From: Dasypus novemcinctus
Taxonomy: Eukaryota > Chordata > Mammalia > Cingulata > Dasypodidae
Reading direction: 5' to 3'
Assembly: GCF_030445035.2 (NCBI RefSeq)
Contig: NC_080683.1
Location: forward strand, 118,963,225-119,027,224
Length of the DNA stretch: 64,000 nt
This document shows, piece by piece, positions 35,685-45,714 of the stretch. Each line of letters begins with the position of its first letter. Position 1 is the stretch's first letter. The translations under genes and the position numbers were made by a program. Below the pieces are notes generated by a model. It saw nothing but the letters and a program-made list of their open reading frames with translations. It was not told where the DNA came from and searched no databases.

Positions 35685-35805
35685 GTGGAAGCCTACTGCG
35701 TGCCAGGCGCCCCCGTCTTCTCCCCACAGCCTGCCAGGTCAGGTCACTATTGCCCTCTCACAGATGAAGAAGCGGAGGCTGGGAGGGGTTAGGTGACCTA
35801 ATGTG
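35685..35805 (-). mobile_element. MIR SINE fragment (antisense)
   Basis: 'ggaagcctactgcgtgccaggcgcccccgtcttctcc' and 'ggtcactattgccctctcacagatgaagaagcggaggctgggaggggttaggtgacc' follow the reverse-complement MIR order ('tactatgtgccaggcac', 'cccattttacagatgaggaaactgaggc'). Confidence 0.75.
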
Positions 35806-36560
35806 CATCAGAAATGCAGAAAGTAGCAGCTCTAGGAGGACCCAATGGACCCCAAACGCATGCTCTTTCCCACTCTCCCAGGGCCCCTCTGGGTGAGAAG
35901 GCTAGTGCGGCATGTGCCATCCCTGCCAGCCCAGCACGGAGGTCACCAGAGAGGCCAGGTGCCCAGAGAGCACCAGCTCTGCCGGTGGTGGCAGCAAGAG
36001 CGCAAGGTTGCCCTTGGCCAACCCGTTCCCTCAGGAGCCCTGGGGACAGCATGTGCTCCCCGCCTCCCTCCTGGCCTAGGGGAACGGGCGGCACAGAGAG
36101 GCCACTCCAGAATTGCGCCCATGGAGCCCGTGTGGCAAGGCCAGCCCAGGCGGGCCTGCGCGGTCCTTGGCCACCTAGCCACCTTGGTTGGCAGGCTCGG
36201 GACAAGTTCACGGCTAGGATCAGCTTATTGCCTGGGATACAAGCTGCTCCTTCAGAGCTCTTTGGTCTCCGTTACAGAACTGCCTTGCCCCAGAGTGTCC
36301 TGGACCCCGCCTCTGTCCACTGTCCCCTCACCGCAGTCTGCTCTGGCGAGGGCATCTCCTCCATGGCTTCCTCATGGCAGGGGGGACTGACGGTGGATTT
36401 CAAGAGTCGCGCTAGGCGGGTGAGGATGAGCGCTTGGAGCAGGAGAGGCTTCTTTACGCCCCTCGGCGACAAGACATCAGCGGCCCCTGTTCCTGCGGGG
36501 ATGGGTAAGGCTGGCCCTGAAGGGAGGGGAGGCTAGCACGCAGCTCCGGGGAGCTGGAAG
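35806..36560. other. GC-rich block with overlapping open frames; no gene supported
   Basis: The plus frame 35814-36536 (240 codons, the longest outside repeats), another plus frame (35845-36390, 181 codons) and minus frames of 79-137 codons all cover the same bases. Composition is high in P, A, G and R with no domain. CpGs are scattered, so it may be a weak CpG-rich patch. I treat the frames as a by-product of GC content. An unannotated exon cannot be ruled out. Confidence 0.4.
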
Positions 36561-37419
36561 CGTGCATGCTCTGGGTCCCTGCGGGCACCCTTGCTGCCAC
36601 TTGGTCCTCTGCCATCTTCTCCGCACTCTTTGAGGACTCTGACATTTTGATTGGCATGGGATGGGAGGGACCATTTCCTTGCTTGTGGCTGGTTTCATTC
36701 TTTTCATCGTTGTATCTTAGGCAAAGCGATTTCCTAGAGAAGAAAGCGGATTATAAATTTGGACAGCCTAGGAAGAGCAGCATCTTAAGAAAGTAGTCCA
36801 TTGATCTGTGGTAGTGCCAACAGAATCACCTGGCAAGGTTTTCCTAGAGCTGTTTATGGGAAGCTTTTTGAAGGCCACAAACTTGGCATGATTGATTTTT
36901 GGGATCGAGGAAGTACCCTGGAGTGCCAGCAATTTACCTGTTCCCTTCCTTAGAGTGGTTACCCCCCCTAGCAGAGAAGGACAAAATCCATGGTGGATAA
37001 AAACATTTTTTAGGAAGGTGATTTCTTCCATGGCCAACTCAGAGGCACTATTAACTTACCCAGAGAGTCAAGAGATCCTGAAAGCAAAGGGACTGATACC
37101 AGCTGCAGCAGGGCAAGTAGAGATAAGTTTCTTTTGGGCTTGAGGGGGTGGACAATGAGGTCTGCAGTAATTGCAGCTGGTCTCATTTCTAAAGGGAAAG
37201 GTGGAGAGCTTCAGGAACTCTTGTGCAAGTTCTACCCTGTGAGAAGGGTGTGTCGGAGGTCTAATACAGAAAAGAAGCCAGATAAAAACCCAAGGGGAAG
37301 AAGAAGGGAGATCCATGTCAACAAGTGGGTGAGAGGAACTAAACATCTTTTTCTATCCGTAGGGATTAGGTGTATCCTGTTTTGTTTCATTTTGAAATTT
37401 GCACACTTGTGTTAGAGCA
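36561..37419. other. No gene seen; unique sequence
   Basis: Short frames only (up to 93 codons). No repeat was recognised with confidence. Confidence 0.35.
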
Positions 37420-37572
37420 TTGCTCTGTAGCTGTATCTCTAAGTCTGTCTGTCCCTGCAAGATTATGAGCCATGTGGGCATGCACCTTGGTATTTCTGCA
37501 TCCCTAGCACCAAGCCTGGTGCCAGGAACAGAACAGGTTCTCAACAAGTGATTGCTGAATGGCTGAACTTAT
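37420..37572 (+). mobile_element. L2 LINE 3' end (sense)
   Basis: 'ctgtctgtccctgcaagattatgagccatgtgggcatgcacc' followed by 'tatttctgcatccctagcaccaagcctggtgccaggaacagaacaggttctcaacaagtgattgctgaatggctgaa' is the L2 3' tail order ('gtctgt...', 'agcgcctagcacagtgcctggcac', 'caataaatatttgttgaatgaa'). Confidence 0.72.
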
Positions 37573-40018
37573 TTTTACATTCTAGAATTCCCATTCCTAA
37601 AGGACCACTTCTCTGGGCATGGGACACCCCTGTGAGTTCCTAGAGAACTTCAGAGGATGGTGGAACCAGCAGCCTGACCTAAGTGGGGCCAGGTCATTCA
37701 CTGGTCAGAGAGATGTCAACCCTTCTTAGATCAAATTGACTGAACTCAAAACACGAAGAGAATGAGGTTGGCGGAGGACCGGGCCTTGAGGGCAAGCAAG
37801 ATCACATGAGGCTGGAGATTAAGAGAAGAATGGAATTCAAGAAAGACGTGCTTTTAGCCAAGCAGGCTTCTTGGGAGCGTACTCCTTTCAGTCACATGAG
37901 ACCCCCACCCAAAGGGCCCCTCTCAGTTTAGTAGTCTCTTCCTGCTGTCTTGAAATTCCAAATACTTTTTTGAATAAAGGGCCTTGCATTTTCATTTTGC
38001 CCTGGGCCCTGCAAATTAGGAAGCTTGTGCTGGCTGTCAGCAGGAAGGTGGGCTCCCTAAGGAGAGGAGCCAGAGAGGCTGTACCCGATAGTGCTGGAGA
38101 GCAGTGGGGCACAAGGCAAGTGTCCAGTGAACGGCAGAACCAATGGTCAGGGAGCAGCAGGCAATCCTCCTGGAGAAGGGCCTTGGGGGCAACTAAGAAA
38201 GGCCCTTTGCCCTTGGGGGGCAGGGGGACACATTGGGCAGAAGAAAGGAAGGACTTCCAGTTTGGAAGACTGGGGTATTTTCAGGGAGAGTGAAGATATT
38301 CCTGCAAGACTTGGAGCACGAGAGCCTGAAGTTCAGAGAAGGACTCCTCAGGTGCTCCTAACCTTTGTCCCCAACTAGGTCCCCTGTAGGAACGTCAGAC
38401 TGGCCAAGCCACATACCAAGGGCAAAGGTTAGAAGGGAGATTGTAGAGGCAGAAACAATCCATAAGACTTCACCCTTGCTTCTTAGTTACCAGATAACAA
38501 GAGAGTCAGTAATTATATGCTAAGGAAAAGAACTAGGGCAACTCACAGTGTTTCAGATTTCTGAGCAACTTTTCCAAGTTTGTTGTCGTTATCTCCATCT
38601 GATTCCACAGGGAGCCACAGCACTGCCTTAGAATGGAAGGGTCTGTGGCCTTATTCTGGGGTCTATCAAGAGAGGGAGGAGATGGGAGAACTGGATTGTA
38701 CCCTGAAGCCACCTTGGAGAGAAACAAATCATAGGCCAAAGAGTAGCAGGCGGAAGCTTTTAAAAAGGAAGAAGGTGAAATTCCTGGGGCTGACAGGGAG
38801 GAAGACACAGGTGCCCTGGAACCTGCCTGGGACTGGGCGGAGTGCTGCCCGGGAGTGGCCAGGGAGTGGCTCAACGACAGTGACACGGCTGGGGGCCAGC
38901 CAGAGGAGGCTGCACCTCAAAGAAGCTTTAGGAGGATCTTCTCCTGAAGGGCAATTCAGAGGTGGTCAAGCAGGAGCATTACCTCCACACCCGCAGGATT
39001 CCTAGAGATTCCTAAGCATTTAAAAATGATGGAACTGTGTTATCTCCATCAAATAAAAACTTGACGATGGGCAGCAACTTGTGTTCTCTGCAGGAGGTGG
39101 AGGTGGCCGGGAAGGAGGGCCACCTTCTTGGGCCTCTAGATCGGGGAGAAAGCCAGTGGAGACGCACCACTCTTTGGTATCCACTCCTCTGGCGGTTCAC
39201 ATGGAGCAAAGGCTGGGTCCTAGCAACGCTGGCACCAGGGAGGAGAGTGGAAAGAGGGGCATGGCAGGGTGTGTTTTTCTGTTCCTCCACTTTGGCGCCA
39301 GGACTCTGGAGGGAAGGTTACATAGAAGTGCCCAAAGGAAAGGATTTGTTTTTTTGGATCGTGACAGAAATGTCAGGAAGGTGGACTACCCAAAATGGAG
39401 AAGGGCACTGGATCAAAGCTGAGACCAAATTTAACAAGGACGGATGGATGAAGGGGAGAGAAGGAAGATGAACCACCAACAAGTCAATAGGACAATGGGT
39501 GAGACTGAAGGAAGCCGTAGAGTGGAGGGGCCTAGTAATTATCATTCATTCATTCAAAAATAACATAGAGCTTTGTGAGGAATAATATGTATAATCTTAA
39601 AAGACTATGGATGTCAACACAGACGAGGGAGTGACAAAAGGAACTCAGAGATTTAAAGCAAAAAAGTAAATATAATGTTACCATGAACACTAAGATTTAA
39701 TGGGATGAAAGTGAACCTGGAGTACGTAAGGAGAAGGCTGTCCTTTATTCTAAAATTTATCTAGTAAGAGGAAAAGTAGAATTATGTCATTAAGTTTCAG
39801 TCTAGATGGAAAGAGTGATAAAGTCAATGAGAAGCCAATCAATTACACTGCCTTGGGACTGGACTTCAGACCACTCTGGAAGATAAAACATAGGGATATT
39901 GTGTTTTTGATGTTAAATCTTAGTCTTGAGGAACCCGTGGCAAGATAGGAGAATTTGACTAGTTTTGGAAAATAAATTCTGCTAAAATTAAATTATTTGG
40001 TAAATGCATAACTTTTGA
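37573..40018. other. No gene seen; unique sequence
   Basis: A run of plus-strand frames (37871-38293, 38091-38378, 38580-39005, 39037-39471) follow each other without splice sites at their ends and with minus frames across them. No domain or repeat was recognised. Confidence 0.35.
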
Positions 40019-40223
40019 AAAATAGACGTTAGTTTTTAGAACTGTTTTAAGTTTACAGAAACTTTGTGCAGAAAGTACAGAGTTCCCATACTACCCTACC
40101 CCTCCATGTCGTTTTCGCTGTTATTAACCTCTCATGCGAGATGAGCCAGTATTGGTACCTTATTATTAACTACAGCCCAGAGTTTACATTGGGGTTCACT
40201 CTTTGTATTGCACATGTCCGTGG
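40019..40223 (-). mobile_element. Old LINE-1 3' UTR, left part (antisense)
   Basis: 'actgttttaagtttacagaaactttgtgcagaaagtacagagttcccatac' and 'gtattggtaccttattattaactacagcccagagtttacattggggttcactctttgtattg' match the complement of an old L1M 3' UTR. It is cut at the target word tgtccgtgg (40215-40223) by a younger L1, and the old element continues from 40774. Confidence 0.88.
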
Positions 40224-40764
40224 TTTTTTTTTTCTCCTTTTTCTCTCTCTTTCTTTCTCTCTCTCTTTCTCTTTCTTTCTTTCCTTCGTTCTCTTTTTTA
40301 AAAAAGATAGATCACACAAAATGTTACATTAAAAACATAAGAGGTTCCCATATACCCCACTCCCCAACCCCCCACCCCACATCAACATCCCCTTTCATCA
40401 GTGAGGGACATTCTTTGCATTTGGTGAATGCACCCTGGAGCACTGCGACAGACACCGCATGGACCATAGTTTACATTGTAGTTCACAATCTCCCCCAGTC
40501 CATCCAGTGGGTTATGGCAGTATATATAGTGTCCTACGTCTGTCCCTGCAATCATTCCGGACAATTTCAAGTCTCAAAAATGCCCCCATATCACACCTCT
40601 TCCTCCGTCTCCCTGCCCTCAGCCACTCCTGTGGCCACAGTCTCCACATCAATGATACAATTATATCCAGTGCTACGGTCACAATAGTTCTATAGTAGAA
40701 CCAGCAAGTCCACGCCAATTCATATAATATTCCTCCATCCTGTGGACCCTGGGATGGCCATGTC
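40224..40764 (-). mobile_element. Younger LINE-1 3' end nested in old LINE-1 (antisense)
   Basis: A pure pyrimidine run (40224-40287, the complement of an expanded poly(A) tail) is followed by 'aatgttacattaaaaacataagaggttcccatataccccac', 'tagtttacattgtagttcacaatctccc', 'gggttatggcagtatatatagtgtcc', 'caatcattccggacaatttcaagtc', the same 3' UTR as at 7441-7923. The word tgtccgtgg flanks it on both sides (40215-40223 and 40765-40773). It is 5'-truncated, with no coding part. Confidence 0.9.
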
Positions 40765-40773
40765 TGTCCGTGG
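40765..40773. repeat. Target-site duplication, right copy (nested L1)
   Basis: tgtccgtgg, identical to 40215-40223. After it the old L1 resumes without loss ('gggttttgacaaatgcatgatgtcatt'). Confidence 0.82.
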
Positions 40774-41445
40774 GTTTTGACAAATGCATGATGTCATTTC
40801 CATTGTTACAGTGTCATGCAGAATAATTTCACTACCTCAAACATGCCTGGGCTTCATCTGTATCTGCCTCCTTCCACCTCCCCATACCCTGAGCCCCTGG
40901 CAATGACTAGCCTTTCCACTCTCTCCATAGACTTGACTTTGTCTGAATGTCGTATAGTTGGGATCATACACTAAACTGCCTTTTCAGACTGGCTTCCCAA
41001 CTTGGCAATATGCATTTAAGATTGCTCCATGTCCCTTTGTGGTTGGAGAGCTCACTTCTCTTTGTCTCTGCTTCATATACCAGTGCATGGACGTACCAAA
41101 GTTTGTTTGTCCTATGGGAGGGCATCTTGGGTGCTTCCAATTTTTGGCAATTGTGAATAAAGCCGTTAAAAGCATTCACATGCAGGGTTTTGTGTGGACA
41201 AAGCGTTTCCACACCGTTGGGTCAATACTTAGGGGCATGCTTTCTAGGTCATATGGTAAGCTGTTGTTTGGCTTTGTCTGTCAAACACAGACAGACATCT
41301 CTGCCAGACAGCCTCGCCGCATGGCTGTACCGTTGTGCATTCCCATCAGCAAAGGAGGAGAGTTCCTCTTGCTCCAGGTCCTTGCCCACGTTTGGTGGTG
41401 TCAATATTTAACGTTACCTGCTGACCATTTAATCTTTAAAAAAAG
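40774..41445 (-). mobile_element. Old LINE-1, right part (antisense)
   Basis: Continues with 'ttgttacagtgtcatgcagaataatttcac', 'ctggcaatgactagcctttccactctctccatag', 'cttggcaatatgcatttaag', 'atcttgggtgcttccaatttttggcaattgtgaataaagc', 'cacatgcagggttttgtgtgga' and 'tttggtggtgtcaatattt'. The order is the complement of the L1M 3' UTR and ORF2 tail. It is 5'-truncated near 41445 and non-coding. The long plus frame 40958-41581 is antisense to it and not a gene. Confidence 0.9.
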
Positions 41446-41618
41446 AGAGAGTCCAAGGGAGGTAAATGTCAATACGGAAACTCTACACGGTCATAGTGAT
41501 GGAGTAACCAGAATCTTGGGGTTCAGGGTCTTGAAAAAGATCACATATGGACCACCCCCCCCCAGGATTCCTCCAAATTAGGTCCTCAGGCAGGGGTGCT
41601 TCTGTGAGCTGCTCATCA
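41446..41618. other. No gene seen; spacer between L1 and LTR
   Basis: A short stretch with no recognised element. It includes a run of nine C. Confidence 0.4.
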
Positions 41619-42003
41619 TGTCTCAGTTCGCCATCCTGCTGTAGCCAAGTGCCTCAGACAGGTCAGCTTAAATCCCAGGAATTTATTGTGTCACAGCTTT
41701 GGAGACTCAAAGTCCAAAACGAAGGCCTTGGCAGGCGACGCTTCCCCGGGCCCATAGCCTTCCGCGGTGGCTCGTGGCCCCCCTCCCCCCCCCTCACTTG
41801 CCGTCTCCCCCCCCCATCCCCTCCTGATTGCTCAAATTGCCTCTGCTTCTAAGGCCGTCAGTCACATGGGACTAAGGTCTGTCCTCATTCAGTTTGGCCT
41901 CATCTTCACTAAAAACATCTTCAAAGAGCCTCTTCCCACATGCAGGACAGGGGCTTAGGAGTTGAACATGGCTTTGGGAGGGACACGATTCAATCCACCG
42001 CCA
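41619..42003 (-). mobile_element. ERVL-MaLR-type LTR, antisense
   Basis: The left edge 'tgtctcagttcgccatcctgctgtagcc' is the complement of an LTR 3' end, followed by 'aggaatttattgtgtcacagctttggagactcaaagtcc' (complement of the AATAAA area). The right edge 'gggagggacacgattcaatccaccgcca' is the complement of the 'ggattgaatcgtgtccc' start. The C-rich middle (41778-41820) has run-on C tracts. The exact right edge is uncertain, and no clean target duplication is seen, which fits later rearrangement. Confidence 0.75.
41778..41815 (-). other. Clustered C runs, potential G-quadruplex on minus strand
   Basis: C runs at 41778-41783, 41785-41793 and 41807-41815 with further CCC at 41818 can pair as G tracts on the minus strand. 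It lies inside the antisense LTR. Confidence 0.45.
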
Positions 42004-42152
42004 TCTGCAAAAGACGAGAATAAGTATTTCACTAAAAACATCTTCAAAGAGCCTCTTCCCACATGCAGGACAGGGGCTTAGGAGTTGAACATGGCTTTGG
42101 GAGGGACACGATTCAATCCACCGCCATCTGCAAAAGACGAGAATAAGTATTT
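41905..42152 (+). repeat. Perfect 123-bp tandem duplication across LTR edge
   Basis: The unit at 41905-42027 is repeated without any difference at 42028-42150 (and two further bases match). Each unit contains the end of the antisense LTR plus about 24 bases of outside flank ('tctgcaaaagacgagaataagta'). The copies are identical while the LTR itself is old, so the duplication is either recent or an assembly artefact. Confidence 0.92.
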
Positions 42153-42183
42153 GGAAATTTTATTTTTAGTAATTTTCCTCAAC

Positions 42184-42222
42184 GTTTTAGTGTCATAAAA
42201 TTTTATTTTATGACATTAAAAC
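42184..42222. repeat. AT-rich inverted repeat, 17-bp arms
   Basis: Arm 42184-42200 and arm 42206-42222 are complementary over 17 bases with one mismatch (gttttagtgtcataaaa and ttttatgacattaaaac) around a five-base loop. It lies just beyond the 123-bp duplication. It could extrude as a hairpin. Confidence 0.82.
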
Positions 42223-42604
42223 TGAGCCTTCGCCAAGACGGTTTGAGAATCAGGGTCCTAGTTTATGATAAAAGAGAACTCAAGCTTACTGCTCCGAGGC
42301 CTAAAAAAAGAAGGCAGCTTGTTAGGAAGTAGAAATTTAAAGAGAAAATGAAAGTGAGGGGGTGGGAAGATTTGTTTACATGCTTGAGAATGATCCAAAT
42401 GGGACAAATGAGGGAGATGAGCTAAAAAGTAATGGTGATTGTGCCTGAAGCGCCCTTGAAAGGGAAGTGGGGGTATCCCTAACACAGAGCACCTGTGGCC
42501 TGTTGAGCACAGATAGTACCTGCATATTATCTTATTTAATCATCGCCCTTCCGATAAAGCAATGGTATTCTATGTTTCATGGAATAAACCGGAGTGCCTT
42601 AAAT
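42223..42604. other. No gene seen; unique with possible MIR remnant
   Basis: The segment 42490-42560 ('gagcacagatagtacctgcatattatcttatttaatcatcgccc') resembles the antisense MIR tail. The rest is unrecognised. Confidence 0.35.
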
Positions 42605-42958
42605 AGTGGTCCCCCAAAAGCTATGTCCGTGTCCTAACGCCCAGACCCCGTGGGCATCACAGAAGGTGCTGTGCGTGAAGGCTCTTGAGTGTGGCCCTCT
42701 CCTGGGTGATGGAGTGAGCCCAAATGCACGTTTCCTCCTAAGAGAGACGCGCAGAAGAGGAGCAGGCAATGCACCCCCGGAGACGCGATGTGGCCACAAG
42801 CCAAGGAGCTCCACCAGCCTCAGGGGGAGGAGCGGGGCATGGGTCTGCCCTCGCGCCTTTGCGGGGAGCGAGATCCTGCCCCCCTTCATTTCAGGCACCA
42901 CCTCTCTGCTGTTCTAAGCCACCCAGCGGTGGTAATTCATTAGAGCAGCCCGAGGGAA
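42605..42958 (+). mobile_element. ERVL-MaLR-type LTR, sense
   Basis: The order of 'tagtggtcccccaaaagctatgtccgtgtcctaacgcccag', 'gatgtggccacaagccaaggagctccaccagcctc', and the 3' end 'ttctaagccacccagcggtggtaattcattagagcagcccgagggaactag' is that of MLT1/MST-type LTRs. CpG-rich and therefore scored with stray frames on both strands. Limits are approximate. Confidence 0.75.
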
Positions 42959-43134
42959 CTAGTTGTCACCCAAAGCACAGTGTAGAAAATAGAAACCTGC
43001 TCTTTCACCTGGGGTCTGCTTAACTCCAAAGTCTTTTCTACCACCCACCTTAGCAGGCTCCAGACCTCACCAGCCTGGGGCACACGATGAGACAGAAGCG
43101 GAAGGGATACAGAGAACAGAGAAGTAGAGAGGAC
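42959..43134. other. No gene seen
   Basis: Short unique spacer between the LTR and a MIR. Confidence 0.4.
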
Positions 43135-43322
43135 AAGCCGTGCCACACACTCGAGACTCGAGTTTTGGCTCCTCTTCTTATTTTAGCACCTCTCTGAGGC
43201 TCGGCCCCTCACCTGCAAACTTAAGTGTCACAAACCAAATTCCCTGAGTTATCATGAGGATTCAGAAAGACGCCATATGTGTACACTCCTTTGCACAGGG
43301 TGGAACATTATTCAAATGCTAA
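43135..43322 (+). mobile_element. MIR SINE fragment (sense)
   Basis: 'cctctctgaggctcggcccctcacctgcaaac' (usual 'cctctctgagcctcagtttcctcatctgtaaa'), then 'gagttatcatgaggattcagaaagacgcc' and 'cacagggtggaacattattcaaatgctaatt' follow the MIR order, with worn stretches. Confidence 0.6.
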
Positions 43323-43816
43323 TTCCTCAGGACGTTTTTTTCCCCTAAGAGAGCTGAATAGATGGTGCTTGTGTACCCTTTACCCCCCGTACCTCCCTGG
43401 CTGGCTGCAGCTGCAGAGGGGTTGGTTGCCCACCTTCCTTAGCAGGTGGCAAGTCGAGCATCCTCCCCCCAGGATGTCCACGGCTGATGCCACGTGCCAG
43501 CAGGAGTAGCAAGAAGCCCCTGAACCTGTTGGGCAATTTCTGTTGGAAAGAAAACCTTGGCAGCTACCACGCCAATACAAAACTAGTTGTTTTTGGCAGG
43601 TATTTTTTTTTTTTTTCCCAGTATTCAGCTGGACAATGCTAAATAACTCTATTCAACAGGCTGGTCCACTTTTACTTGTTTACTTATACCTCGCCTTATT
43701 CCAGAAAGGATTTAAGATGGATTACCTATTAATGCCACACAAGATAAAATCAAGTGAAAATAAGTGGGTGAGGGAAGAAGGACAACGGGAAAAAAACAAG
43801 TCTCAGAAAAAAAGAA
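43323..43816. other. No gene seen; unique with T-rich run
   Basis: Contains a T15 run near 43601-43616. No exon or repeat name could be given. Confidence 0.4.
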
Positions 43817-44030
43817 ATGGGGAAGCCAGTGTGGCTCGGCGGTTGAGCACCTGCTTCCCATGTGGACGGTCCTGGGTTTGATCCCCGGTGCCTCCTAAAA
43901 ACAAAACCAAACGAAAAAACCAACTCAGGGGAGCCCATGTGTCTCAGTGGTTAAGTGTCGACTTCATATTTATGAGGTCTCTGGGTTCAATCCTCAGCCC
44001 CGGTACCTATAAAAGAAGAAAAAGAAAAGA
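43817..44030 (+). mobile_element. Dimeric DAS SINE
   Basis: The first head 'ggggaagccagtgtggctcggcggttgagcacc' has a B box 'gggtttgatccccgg' near 43872-43886. The linker 'aaaacaaaaccaaacgaaaaaaccaactcagggga' leads to a second head 'gcccatgtgtctcagtggttaag' with B box 'gggttcaatcctcagc' near 43983-43997. The tail is A/G-rich. Flanks are A-rich, so no clean target duplication can be read. Confidence 0.92.
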
Positions 44031-44814
44031 ACCCTGGAGTGAGTGAGGACTTGCGTGTCACGTGCCCGGGTCGATCCACGAGGGGGTCTCTAAGCCTTCT
44101 TGATGCCAGTACAAAAAGGGCCCTAACTCAAGGTCCCCAACAACATCCTCTTGAAGAAGTTATTTGGGTCTCCCCAAACTCAGGGAGATCAAGCCTCCAG
44201 CCGCTGAGCGTGACGGTCGTTTCAGCCTGAATCTTAAGAGAAGAGAAAGCACTGATGGGTGTGTCTCTGAGGATTCTCTTGTCTGGTATAAATTGGCCAT
44301 AAAATGTGTATTTACATCACCGATAACTGTCTGTACAAGGGGACTAACTACAAATCAGGTGGGTGAAAGGGGATGTTCTAACAAAAAAGCAGGGCACTGG
44401 TTTCTGGGCTGTTGGTCTGTAGCTCTTCTCTCTGGCACTAAGCAGGGCAGGCTGGGGCTGCAGCGACACCCTGGTGATGGCGATAAATGCGGTGTCTATT
44501 CATAAGAGAATATCTACTTTCCTATTCTCTTGAACATGAGGAAATGCACCCCGTTTGTATGAAAGTCTATTATATTATTAAGATTCGAATGGGAAGGAAT
44601 GGTCAGCCTGAGCACGTCTCTCTTTTCACTCCACTGAAATCTCTATCTGAAGATTCATTCATTTAGGTCACTGGGGGTGAATGTGCAACTAAGTCTGCCC
44701 TCCATCAGAGAAACAAGCTGATGAGGGCTGCGGTAAAATTATGTTCTAGTGAAAATTGATGATGAGTAACGATGACCTTCACACCCTCTTAGTCTTGAGT
44801 GATCTCTCTCTGCT
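44031..44814. other. No gene seen; unique sequence
   Basis: Frames up to 113 codons without domain. No repeat recognised. Confidence 0.4.
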
Positions 44815-45040
44815 TAGCGGCAAGGATTGGCAAACTTTTTCTGGAAAGGACCAGGGAGTAAATATTTTAGACTTTGTGGGTCATGCGGTCTCTGCCATAA
44901 CTACTCAAATCTGCGAGAATAGCCACAGACAATACCTAAGCTGGTGTGTGTAGCTGCGTTCCAATAAAACTTTATTTACAGAAGCAGGTGGCGGGGGGGA
45001 TTTGACCTGCAAGCCGTGGTTTGCCGACCCCTGCTCTACA
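44815..45040 (+). mobile_element. hAT-Charlie-type DNA transposon remnant
   Basis: Landmarks are 'aaggattggcaaactttttctggaaaggaccagggagtaaatattttagactttgtgggtcatgcggtctctgcc', 'aactactcaaatctgcgagaatagccacagacaatac', and 'gcgttccaataaaactttatttacagaagcaggtggcgggggg' ending with 'gtttgccgacccctg', the inverted terminal repeat of the 'caggggtcggcaaac' type. These match a common non-autonomous mammalian hAT element. The left end is worn, and an 8-bp target duplication was not evident. Confidence 0.88.
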
Positions 45041-45486
45041 ATATAGACCCAGGGGGTTTTAAGTCCTGATGTAAGGCTTTCAATAGATCCCCAAATGTTT
45101 TCTAAAATAAATTTTGGTTCCACGGCCCCCATCCCCGAGGATGATGGGAAGGCCCTCCATTTTGGCGAGAATATCCTAATTTTTGAAAAAGATCAGAGCA
45201 ACCTACATTCTTCATTTCACAAAGCGTGGAGGCCTCCATTCCATCGACAGTCCAGAAAGGCTGTGCTCTTGGCCCAGGGTAGGTCTCAGCGCCCACACAT
45301 CAGCAGCCTACTTGCACGTTAAGGTCTGGCAAAGCAGAATGACACGAACCACATAGGTGCCAGGGACACTCAGCACTCAGGATGGTAAAGCGTCAGCCTT
45401 GTATGAGGACATTTAGACACACGGGATATGACCTTTCCTCTTGTGCGAGGTTGCTTGCAGAATTACAGTCTGCCTTCCCTCCCTTG
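45041..45486. other. No gene seen; unique sequence
   Basis: Two opposing frames of 60-75 codons (45095-45322 and 45102-45296). No repeat recognised. Confidence 0.4.
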
Positions 45487-45673
45487 TCTTTTTTTGCCCC
45501 CTGAGATGGCTCCTTATCTGTCTGCTCATTGTTTTTACTTATTGCTTTTTTTGTGTGTGCATTGTTCTTGCTCATTGTCTGTTTGTTTCTTCTTTAGGGG
45601 GCACTGGGAACCAAACCTGGGACCTCCCATGCGAGAAGTGGGCACTCAACTGCCTGAGCCACATCTGCTCCCT
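45487..45673 (-). mobile_element. DAS-type SINE with long tail, antisense (first of nest)
   Basis: The T/G-rich left part is the complement of an A/C-rich tail carrying repeated 'ctgctcatt/gctcattg' words. The right part 'ggggcactgggaaccaaacctgggacctcccatgcgagaag ... ctgcctgagccacatctgctcc' is the complement of the head. Read in reverse, the tail is of the 'aatgagcaaacaacaatgagcag' type. It overlaps the 263-codon frame 45441-46232, which is not a gene. Confidence 0.88.
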
Positions 45674-45714
45674 CCTTGTTTTTTGTGTTTTTGCTTGTCT
45701 GCTCATTGCTTTTT
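45674..45714 (-). mobile_element. Tail of second DAS SINE, left of nested insertion
   Basis: The T-rich run with 'tgtctgctcattgcttttt' is the tail of the DAS element whose head lies at 46229-46305, cut by the DAS-III SINE at 45715-46133. The last 16 bases (45699-45714) recur at 46134-46149. Confidence 0.75.

Noticed and set aside
35814..36536. 240-codon plus-strand frame
   Set aside because: It is GC-rich and covered by other long frames on both strands, with no domain, no splice signals and biased composition. Chance is the simplest reading, and the region is kept only as a finding to test.
36800..36870. Possible MER5-like piece ('cagaatcacctggcaaggt')
   Set aside because: Only a short similar word is present and the rest does not follow any element order that I recognise.
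40958..41581. 207-codon plus-strand frame
   Set aside because: It is the antisense of an old L1 tail, with no similarity to host proteins.
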